DNA of 6,524 nucleotides, from positions 1 to 6,524 of the forward strand of contig JBKJQB010000192.1 of the NCBI GenBank assembly GCA_046594105.1, written 5' to 3'. The DNA is from JBDSGC01 sp046594105 (GTDB lineage Bacteria > Acidobacteriota > Thermoanaerobaculia > Gp7-AA8). This document shows, one piece after another, positions 1-4,683 of this stretch. A program made the translations under genes and the position numbers. The notes under the pieces were generated by a model that saw only the letters and a list, made by a program, of their open reading frames with translations, made no database searches and had not been told where the DNA came from. Within the stretch, counting starts at the first letter, position 1; each line of letters begins with the position of its first letter.

Positions 1-4
1 CCCG

Positions 5-210
5 GATTGGTACGGCCGTCCACGGCCGCATCCAATTCCACTCCCCGTGTGGCGCGGCCGTCCACGGCCGCATCCAATTCCACTCCCCGTGTGGCGCGGC
101 CGTCCACGGCCGCATCCAATCCCACTCCCCGTGTGGCGCGGCCGTCCACGGCCGCATCCAATACCACTCCCCGGTGTGGCGCGGCCGTCCACGGCCGCAT
201 CCAATACCAC
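5..210. repeat. 42-bp tandem repeat array, about five units
   Basis: Direct repeats start at about 5, 47, 89, 131 and 174. The period is 42 bp, except for the fourth unit, which has one extra G (43 bp). The last unit is cut short at about 210. Each unit carries the perfect hairpin GCGGCCGT-CC-ACGGCCGC followed by a tail beginning ATCCAAT and ending CCACTCCCC. The first unit is diverged in its first eight bases. Units are contiguous with no unique spacers. The array lies just beyond the 3' end of the aldehyde dehydrogenase gene and may continue left of the window. The period is a multiple of three, which keeps a spurious plus-strand reading frame open. I see no protein-coding role for it. Confidence 0.9.
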
Positions 211-241
211 TGCAATCGCGGCCGGGACGGCCGCGCCACAC
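174..241. repeat. REPIN-like element with 17-bp perfect terminal inverted repeats
   Basis: The final array unit begins GTGTGGCGCGGCCGTCC (174-190), and its exact reverse complement lies at 225-241. This gives a 68-bp element with perfect 17-bp inverted ends. Each end also holds its own hairpin: 181-198 with loop CC, and 217-235 (CGCGGCCG-GGA-CGGCCGCG). Two oppositely oriented palindromes separated by a short spacer is the known layout of REPIN/BIME elements. These are non-autonomous and, in studied bacteria, are mobilised by a RAYT (Y1/HUH) transposase. No such transposase is in this window. The element ends 11 bp from the aldehyde dehydrogenase stop codon, so it probably lies in that gene's 3' untranslated region. 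Confidence 0.75.
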
Positions 242-252
242 GGATGCCCCCT

Positions 253-1722
253 CTACAAATTCACCCAGACGCTCTTGGTCTGGGTGTACTTCTCCAGCGC
301 GTCGCGGCCCTGGTCGCGGCCGAAACCGGATTCCTTGACGCCTCCGAACGGGAGGGCCGGATCGTAGAGGTTGTAGCTGTTCACCCACACCGTGCCGGCC
401 TTGATGGCCCGGGCGACCTTGTGGGCCTTGGACACGTCGCGCGTCCACACTGCGGCGGCCAGGCCGTAGACCGTGGCGTTGCCTTTGGTCACCGCGTCCT
501 CGATTCCGTCGAAGCGGATGGTGGCCAGCACCGGTCCGAAAATCTCTTCTTTGGCGATGCGCATGTCGGTGGTCACATCGTCGAAGATGGTCGGCTTGAC
601 GAAGTAACCCTTGCCCGTCCCGATGTCGGTGCGCTCACCGCCGGCCACCAATTTCGCTCCCTCGCCTTTTCCTGCTTCGATGTACGAGAGCACCGACTCC
701 ATCTGCTCTTTGGACACCAGCGCGCCGAGGCGCGTCTTGGGATGCAGCGGGTCGGCGGCGACCATCTTGTTGGCGCGCTCGACGAGCTTCGCCATCAGCT
801 CATCGTGCGCAGCCTCTTCGACCAGCAGGCGCGATCCGGCGGCACAGACCTCCCCTTTTCCGTAGAAGATGGCGTTGAGGGCGCCGCGCGCCGCAGCCTC
901 GAGGTCGGCGTCGGCGAAGACGATGTTGGGCGATTTCCCGCCCAGCTCCAGGGCGACCTTCTTGAGCGTCTTCGAGGCGCGGGCCATGATCCCCCGACCC
1001 ACCTCGGTGGATCCGGTGAAGGCGATGGCGTCGACACCGGGATGATCGACCAGCGCATTGCCCACCACGCTCCCACGGCCGGGAACGACGTTCAGTACAC
1101 CCGCCGGCAGTCCAGCCTCCTTCGCATACTCCGCAAATTTCAAAAGCGAGAGCGAGGTGTTCGAGGCCGGCTTGATCACGACGGTGTTGCCGCAGGCCAG
1201 AGCCGGCGCGATTTTCCAGACCGCCAGCATCAGCGGAAAGTTCCACGGCGTGATCGCGCCGACCACGCCGACCGGCTCGCGCAACGTGTAGGTGAAGGCG
1301 TTGTCGGCGACCGGGATGGTCTCTCCCGTGACCTTCCCCGACCAGCCGGCGAAGTAGTAGAGGCACTCGGCCGCCGACGGGGTGTCGACGAACTGCGATT
1401 CGAAGATCGGTTTGCCGTTATCGAGCGTCTCGATGCGCCCGATTTCGGCAGCGCGAGCGGTGAGCAGATCAGCCAGACGCCACATCACCTTGGCCCGGTC
1501 GCGCGGCTTCATCTTCTGCCATTCGGATCCGGGCTCCATCTGGGCGCGCGCGGCCTTGACCGCGGCATCGACATCCTCCGGTCCCGCCGACGCAACATCC
1601 GCAAGTTTCTCCTCGGTGGCCGGATTGGATGTGGCGAAGGTCTCGCCGGATCGGGCGTCGACAAACTCGCCGTTGATGAAGAGTCTGTGCTGGATGGTTT
1701 CTTCAGAGGCCGTTGCAGTCAT
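253..1722 (-). CDS. NAD(P)-dependent aldehyde dehydrogenase
   Basis: This 489-residue protein is a full-length member of the aldehyde dehydrogenase superfamily, which oxidises an aldehyde to a carboxylate with NAD(P)+ in the cytosol. The visible motifs are in order: TPWNFP with Asn161, the cofactor-binding Lys184 in VIKPA, FTGSTEVG (235-242) in the Rossmann fold, general base Glu259 in LELGGKSP, nucleophile Cys293 in GEVCAAGSR, and Glu393 in KEEIFGPV. The ATG at 1722 is preceded by GAGGAG nine bases upstream, and the stop is TAG. The overall pattern resembles the betaine-, retinal- or phenylacetaldehyde dehydrogenase branch, but the substrate cannot be read from the sequence. The gene lies 159 bp downstream of the aldo/keto reductase, with palindromic repeats in the gap, so co-transcription is possible but unproven. 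Confidence 0.96.
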   Translation of the reverse strand: MTATASEETIQHRLFINGEFVDARSGETFATSNPATEEKLADVASAGPEDVDAAVKAARAQMEPGSEWQKMKPRDRAKVMWRLADLLTARAAEIGRIETLDNGKPIFESQFVDTPSAAECLYYFAGWSGKVTGETIPVADNAFTYTLREPVGVVGAITPWNFPLMLAVWKIAPALACGNTVVIKPASNTSLSLLKFAEYAKEAGLPAGVLNVVPGRGSVVGNALVDHPGVDAIAFTGSTEVGRGIMARASKTLKKVALELGGKSPNIVFADADLEAAARGALNAIFYGKGEVCAAGSRLLVEEAAHDELMAKLVERANKMVAADPLHPKTRLGALVSKEQMESVLSYIEAGKGEGAKLVAGGERTDIGTGKGYFVKPTIFDDVTTDMRIAKEEIFGPVLATIRFDGIEDAVTKGNATVYGLAAAVWTRDVSKAHKVARAIKAGTVWVNSYNLYDPALPFGGVKESGFGRDQGRDALEKYTQTKSVWVNL

Positions 1723-1763
1723 GCGGAGTCACTCCTCGAGGTGTGCGGCTGGCGTGGCGGGGC

Positions 1764-1793
1764 ATGCTACGAGAAAAGGAAGAAGCGCAGCAA
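1764..1793 (-). promoter_or_regulatory. candidate promoter for the aldehyde dehydrogenase
   Basis: On the minus strand, TTGCTG (1788-1793) and TAGCAT (1764-1769) are separated by 18 bases, resembling a weak sigma70-type -35/-10 pair. Transcription would start near 1757, about 35 bases before the ATG and upstream of the GAGGAG ribosome binding site (1732-1737). The match is partial, and the gene could instead be read through from the reductase. Confidence 0.28.
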
Positions 1794-1808
1794 ACATCGG
1801 CGAGTTCC

Positions 1809-1855
1809 CGCGGGCAAGGATGCCCGCGACACGGCCGGCAGGATGCCGGCGCTAC
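1809..1855 (-). repeat. two adjacent REP-like palindromes with a GTAG head
   Basis: Two perfect hairpins lie side by side in the 159-bp gap between reductase and dehydrogenase. At 1809-1828 the pattern is CGCGGGCA-AGGA-TGCCCGCG, an 8-bp stem. At 1834-1850 it is GCCGGCA-GGA-TGCCGGC, a 7-bp stem. Read on the minus strand, the second is preceded by GTAG (1852-1855), the tetranucleotide found beside the stem in REP sequences recognised by RAYT transposases. The loops are nearly the same while the stems differ yet stay fully paired. No T-run follows, so these are unlikely to be ordinary terminators, though they may stabilise the reductase transcript's 3' end. Confidence 0.75.
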
Positions 1856-1857
1856 GA

Positions 1858-1870
1858 AAGGCGCCGCGCC
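1858..1870 (-). terminator. weak hairpin after the aldo/keto reductase stop
   Basis: On the minus strand, about a dozen bases after the TAA stop, GGCG-CGG-CGCC is followed by only three T residues. A four-base-pair stem and a short T-run make this a poor intrinsic terminator. It is listed because it is the only terminator-like signal between reductase and dehydrogenase. Confidence 0.2.
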
Positions 1871-1881
1871 CGTGCAGGACG

Positions 1882-3012
1882 TTACGCCGTCACCGTCTCT
1901 TCCACATACGGGGTGATGTCGAAGTTGCGCTGGTACATCGAATGGATTGCTTCCATCTCGGCATCCGTCAACGGCGGATGCTCAGACGTGGCCACGAATT
2001 CGCGAAGCTGCTCTTCGTCGTACAGATTCGGCAATGCGGAAACCACCGAGGGATGGGCGTAGAGCCAGAGCAGGGCGAGCTGGCCGATGGAGACATCGCG
2101 GGCGGCGCGGATCAGTTCCAGCCGCTCCACTTTCTGCAGACCCTCCACCAGCCAGGCCCGCGGTCGATGGGAGCGGTGATCGCTCTCATCGAATTTTGTG
2201 TCGATGGTGTACTTGCCTTCCAGCATTCCGGACGAGTGCGTGACCCGGATCAGGAACTGCGGTCCATTTTGCGATAGTGCCGGCGTCTTCCAAGCGCGAA
2301 AACCCGCATCGAATGCGGCGCTGGGAGTGCACAGTTTCTTGTGCGCCTGTCCGGTCATGGCTTCCTCGATCCCCGCGTAGTGATCGCCGCGCTGCGCCAC
2401 TTCCGCCGCGAGAATGAACTCCCGACCGGGATCCTGCTCCAGCACGTTGTAGATCATCTGGGTCACCGGAGCGTTGCGCGCGCCGTTCGAGTAGATCCCT
2501 TCGTCTCTCCATCCGATCGCAGGGCCGAGCGACGGACCGAACGAACGGATCTTTCCCTCCTCGCGCAGCCGCTCCAGCGTCTCCCAGTGCTCGTCCTCGA
2601 GCAGCGTGACCACGCGCGGATTGTGCGGCTGGTAGATGGCCACATGATCGACCCCCAGCCGCTCCAGCGATTTCTCCAATGCGAATCGGATGAACTTCGG
2701 CGACATGTCCTGCGGCAGTTCCCGCTGCCCGCGCGGACGCTCCGGGTTGTTGTAGAAGTCGTAGCCGAATTTTGTGCCCACGATCACGTCGGGATGGTCG
2801 GCCAGGATGGGCGCGAGGATGGTCTCACCGCGCCCGTTGCCATAGGCGTCGGCGGTATCGATGTAGTTGATTCCTAGATCGAGGGCGGTGCGGATCAGCT
2901 GCTGCCCTTCCGCATCGGTGTAGGTGCCCCACCAGCCGGTGGTCAGAGTCCAGGTGCCGAAACCGAGCTCGGAAAGCTCGAGGTCTGTGCCGTGCAGGGG
3001 TCGATAGCGCAT
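1882..3012 (-). CDS. aldo/keto reductase
   Basis: This 376-residue protein belongs to the aldo/keto reductase superfamily: soluble TIM-barrel enzymes that reduce aldehydes or ketones, usually with NADPH. It opens with the family's usual N-terminal pattern (LELSELGFGTW). The catalytic tetrad is complete: Asp52 and Tyr57 in IDTADAYGNGRGE, Lys81 in VGTKFGYD, and His120 in AIYQPHNP. The C-terminal half includes the conserved stretch SIGQLALLWLYAHPSVVSALPN, interrupted only by family variation. It is longer than the roughly 320 residues usual for the family, with extra sequence around residues 170-280. I chose the ATG at 3012 because MRYR aligns with the family N-terminus. A GTG at 3039 would add nine atypical residues. 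Neither start has a good Shine-Dalgarno sequence. The substrate is unknown. Confidence 0.93.
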   Translation of the reverse strand: MRYRPLHGTDLELSELGFGTWTLTTGWWGTYTDAEGQQLIRTALDLGINYIDTADAYGNGRGETILAPILADHPDVIVGTKFGYDFYNNPERPRGQRELPQDMSPKFIRFALEKSLERLGVDHVAIYQPHNPRVVTLLEDEHWETLERLREEGKIRSFGPSLGPAIGWRDEGIYSNGARNAPVTQMIYNVLEQDPGREFILAAEVAQRGDHYAGIEEAMTGQAHKKLCTPSAAFDAGFRAWKTPALSQNGPQFLIRVTHSSGMLEGKYTIDTKFDESDHRSHRPRAWLVEGLQKVERLELIRAARDVSIGQLALLWLYAHPSVVSALPNLYDEEQLREFVATSEHPPLTDAEMEAIHSMYQRNFDITPYVEETVTA

Positions 3013-3018
3013 TCGGGA

Positions 3019-3024
3019 AACATA
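3019..3024 (-). promoter_or_regulatory. candidate -10 element for a leaderless reductase transcript
   Basis: On the minus strand, TATGTT ends six bases before the chosen ATG at 3012, and no Shine-Dalgarno sequence is present. A TANNNT -10 box at this distance is the arrangement seen in leaderless mRNAs. Only about 50 bp separate the upstream terminator from the start codon, so a promoter must be close if the gene is transcribed independently. I see no convincing -35 box. Confidence 0.3.
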
Positions 3025-3063
3025 CAACGACTGGAGCACCGCGCGAAGTGGCGCTTGCGCACC

Positions 3064-3092
3064 AAAAAGAAACGCCGCCGTTGCCGGCGGCG
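3064..3092 (-). terminator. intrinsic terminator of the enoyl-CoA hydratase gene
   Basis: Read on the minus strand, the perfect 8-bp stem CGCCGCCG, loop GCAA, and CGGCGGCG is followed directly by TTTCTTTTT. It begins 22 bases after the hydratase TAG stop. It should uncouple the hydratase from the downstream aldo/keto reductase. Confidence 0.9.
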
Positions 3093-3114
3093 CTTCGTGA
3101 TCGAAAGGGTCGGA

Positions 3115-3915
3115 CTATTTCCCGGCGAACTGCGGCTTCCGTTTGCCGTTGTAGGCGCCCAGACCTTCCTTGGCGTCTTCGCTCTGGAACAGCTGCTGCT
3201 GAAGCTCACGCTCGATGGCCAGCGCGCTCTCGAACGGAACTTCCCATCCGCTCTGCACGGCGCGCTTGATGCGCCCGACCGCCTTGGAGGCTTTGTTCGG
3301 GGGACAGAAGCTCCAGGCGTACTCCATGACCCGGTCCCACCACTTCTTGCCGTTCTCTTCAGCCGGCCAGACGTAGTTGACGATGCCCAGGCGCTCCGCC
3401 TCCTCGAACTCGAAGAGGCCGCCTTCGATCATCAGCTCGATCGACTTCGACTTGCCCACGATGCGCGAGAGTCGCTGTGTTCCGCCCGTGCCCGGAAGCA
3501 CCCCGAGGGAGACTTCCGGAAGGCCGACCTTGCCGGAGCCTTTGAGCGCGATGCGCATGTCCGCAGCCATGGCAATCTCCAGCCCGCCGCCGACGGTGTG
3601 TCCGTTCAGCGCGGCGATCACCAGCTTGGGGGTCTGCTCCAGACGGTTGAGCGTCTCATTGGCGTGCAGGCAGAAATAGTATTTGAAGCCTGGCGTGACC
3701 TCGGAAAGCATCTTGATGTTCGCCCCGGCGGAAAAGAACTTCTCCCCCGAGCCGCGGAGCACGATCACGTGAACGTCGTCGTCCATCCGCGCGGTGAGGA
3801 TGGCCGTGTCCAGCTCCTTGTTCATTTCATAGGTGTAGGTGTTCGCGGGCGGATCGTTCAACTCCAGGATCGCAACGCCCTTTTCGACTCGATAGTCGAT
3901 CAACTGACCAGCCAT
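3115..3915 (-). CDS. enoyl-CoA hydratase/isomerase family protein
   Basis: This 266-residue protein has the usual length of a single-domain crotonase-fold enzyme. These typically hydrate trans-2-enoyl-CoA to 3-hydroxyacyl-CoA in fatty-acid or amino-acid catabolism. Visible features are the CoA-binding and oxyanion-hole segment FFSAGANIK (60-68), GHTVGGGLEIAMAADMRIA with catalytic-type Glu113, and GLPEVSLGVLPGTGGTQRL with the second Glu at 134. The C-terminal pattern SEDAKEGLGAYNGKRKPQF is standard for true hydratases. Both glutamates are present, which favours hydratase over isomerase or dehalogenase relatives, though the acyl chain preference is not readable. The ATG at 3915 has GAGGAG (3923-3928) seven bases upstream. 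The gene has its own terminator and appears monocistronic, divergent from the GlsB-like gene. Confidence 0.95.
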   Translation of the reverse strand: MAGQLIDYRVEKGVAILELNDPPANTYTYEMNKELDTAILTARMDDDVHVIVLRGSGEKFFSAGANIKMLSEVTPGFKYYFCLHANETLNRLEQTPKLVIAALNGHTVGGGLEIAMAADMRIALKGSGKVGLPEVSLGVLPGTGGTQRLSRIVGKSKSIELMIEGGLFEFEEAERLGIVNYVWPAEENGKKWWDRVMEYAWSFCPPNKASKAVGRIKRAVQSGWEVPFESALAIERELQQQLFQSEDAKEGLGAYNGKRKPQFAGK

Positions 3916-3948
3916 TCGGATTCTCCTCTACGTGCTAATGCGGGGCGC

Positions 3949-3954
3949 ATTGTA
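3949..3954 (-). promoter_or_regulatory. candidate -10 box for the enoyl-CoA hydratase
   Basis: On the minus strand, TACAAT matches the sigma70 -10 consensus at five of six positions. It lies 33 bases before the ATG, giving a short leader that still includes the GAGGAG ribosome binding site. No good TTGACA-like -35 is seen at 16-18 bases, so activation or another sigma factor is possible. Confidence 0.4.
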
Positions 3955-4051
3955 CGACAGCATCGCGCGCGGTCTCGGAGGGTTCCCGGTAACGTCCGAA
4001 CGCCTTCGGATCCAAACACTTCGCGTTGGGCGCCGGCAGGCTCAACCGGAA

Positions 4052-4076
4052 GAAACCTGTCGGACACGGATGAGTA
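4052..4076 (+). promoter_or_regulatory. candidate ECF-sigma-type promoter for the GlsB-like gene
   Basis: GAAAC (4052-4056) is followed after 16 bases by AGTA (4073-4076). This has the form of ECF sigma promoters such as the Bacillus SigW type (TGAAAC-N16-CGTA). Transcription would start near 4084, about 60 bases upstream of the ATG. The same spacing recurs upstream of the protease gene. The rest of the 228-bp divergent gap (3916-4143) shows only ribosome binding sites and the hydratase -10 candidate. Confidence 0.35.
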
Positions 4077-4143
4077 GGCATCGACGTTGCTCAGCAGCAA
4101 GCCGTCGGCCCTGAGCCGAACGAGTCTGGAGGAGAAAAAAGAA

Positions 4144-4401
4144 ATGAACATCATCGGCATGCTTATCTTCGGTCTCATCGTCGGCGCGATCGCCAAGTTC
4201 CTCATGCCCGGTCGGGATCCCGGTGGTTGGATCGTCACGATCCTCCTCGGGGTTGCTGGCTCGTTTGTGGGGGGCTTCCTGGCCAACGCGCTCGGTCATG
4301 GCAGCAACAACCAGATGGCAGGATGGATCGGCTCCATCATCGGGGCGATCGTTCTGCTGTTCCTCTATCGTCTGGTCATCGGCCGCAAACGAGTGGTTTA
4401 A
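4144..4401 (+). CDS. GlsB/YeaQ/YmgE family small membrane protein
   Basis: This 85-residue protein matches the GlsB/YeaQ/YmgE family (Pfam 'transglycosylase-associated', named by association; no enzymatic activity is established). Three hydrophobic segments are visible: about residues 2-20, 28-50 and 59-79. They are separated by the hallmark loop FLMPGRDPGGW (19-29) and a Gly/Asn-rich turn (51-57), with a basic tail RKRVV. Length and Gly-rich helices are typical of the family, whose members are often induced by general or envelope stress. The ATG at 4144 has GGAGGAG (4128-4134) nine bases upstream. An in-frame TTG at 4087 would add 19 charged residues without family support. The gene is monocistronic, with its own terminator, and sits between a divergent hydratase and a downstream DegP-type protease. 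Confidence 0.93.
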   Translation: MNIIGMLIFGLIVGAIAKFLMPGRDPGGWIVTILLGVAGSFVGGFLANALGHGSNNQMAGWIGSIIGAIVLLFLYRLVIGRKRVV

Positions 4402-4423
4402 AACGAAACGCAGGCTTTCCCAA

Positions 4424-4458
4424 AAAGGGCCTCGCGGCGACGCGGGGCCTTTCTTTTT
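4424..4458 (+). terminator. intrinsic terminator of the GlsB-like gene
   Basis: The arm AAAGGGCCTCGC (4424-4435) pairs with GCGGGGCCTTT (4442-4452), with one bulged G and one T-G pair, around the loop GGCGAC. The run TTTCTTTTT follows. It starts 23 bases after the TAA stop, so it should separate this gene from the protease gene. Confidence 0.88.
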
Positions 4459-4526
4459 GCCTTCCCGAAGTCCGTGAACACTCTTCAACAGTTCGCCGGC
4501 TTCTCCGTATCTGGGAAGCACCACCC

Positions 4527-4554
4527 GAAACCCTTCGTTGTCGCATCCGTCTGA
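4527..4554 (+). promoter_or_regulatory. candidate ECF-sigma-type promoter for the DegP-like protease
   Basis: GAAAC (4527-4531), a 16-base spacer, then CGTC (4548-4551) continuing as TGA. The form and spacing match the element upstream of the GlsB-like gene. Transcription would begin near 4560, leaving a leader of about 125 bases. DegP/HtrA genes are commonly controlled by envelope-stress sigma factors or two-component systems, so an ECF promoter here is plausible. I see no good sigma70 pair in the gap. Confidence 0.35.
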
Positions 4555-4609
4555 TGTCATGAAGCAGAAGCGGGGATCCGCTGGCACTTGCACTGCTCGC
4601 AGGGAGACA

Positions 4610-4630
4610 ATGCGGGAGCGATTCCCGCAT
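4610..4630 (+). other. stem-loop in the leader of the protease gene
   Basis: ATGCGGGA-GCGAT-TCCCGCAT is a perfect 8-bp stem with a 5-base loop, ending 53 bases before the protease ATG. A smaller stem, AGCGG-GGAT-CCGCT, lies just before it at 4569-4582. No T-run follows, so this is not a standard terminator. The rest of the 225-bp gap (4459-4683) contains the candidate promoter and an AAGGAG ribosome binding site at 4667-4672, 11 bases before the start codon. Its role, if any, is unknown. Confidence 0.5.
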
Positions 4631-4683
4631 CGGGTCACCAACGCATCCAACCCCAGTCAGGATCAGAAGGAGTCACACCTCAC

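Noticed and set aside
5..210. CRISPR array.
   Set aside because: The repeats are contiguous 42-bp units with no variable spacers, and no cas genes are present.
174..241. Insertion sequence or MITE of a classical transposase.
   Set aside because: It is only 68 bp long and has no evident target-site duplication. The paired internal hairpins fit a REPIN better than a DDE-type MITE, though a tiny MITE cannot be fully excluded.
7..2277. A 756-codon open frame on the plus strand, beginning with a repeated 14-residue peptide encoded by the 42-bp array.
   Set aside because: It runs antisense through the whole aldehyde dehydrogenase and into the reductase, both of which have full catalytic motifs. 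The frame is open because of high GC and the multiple-of-three repeat, and the product resembles no family I recognise.
253..3915. The three minus-strand enzymes as one catabolic operon.
   Set aside because: A perfect intrinsic terminator lies between the hydratase and the reductase, and 159 bp with repeats separates the reductase from the dehydrogenase. Shared orientation alone does not show a common pathway.
4087..4143. Upstream TTG start for the GlsB-like protein.
   Set aside because: It adds 19 polar residues not typical of the family, while the ATG at 4144 has a strong GGAGGAG site.
4588..4683. Upstream TTG start extending the protease by 32 residues.
   Set aside because: It would put a polar stretch before the signal sequence and would translate through the 4610-4630 hairpin. 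The ATG at 4684 has AAGGAG upstream and a normal signal-peptide start.
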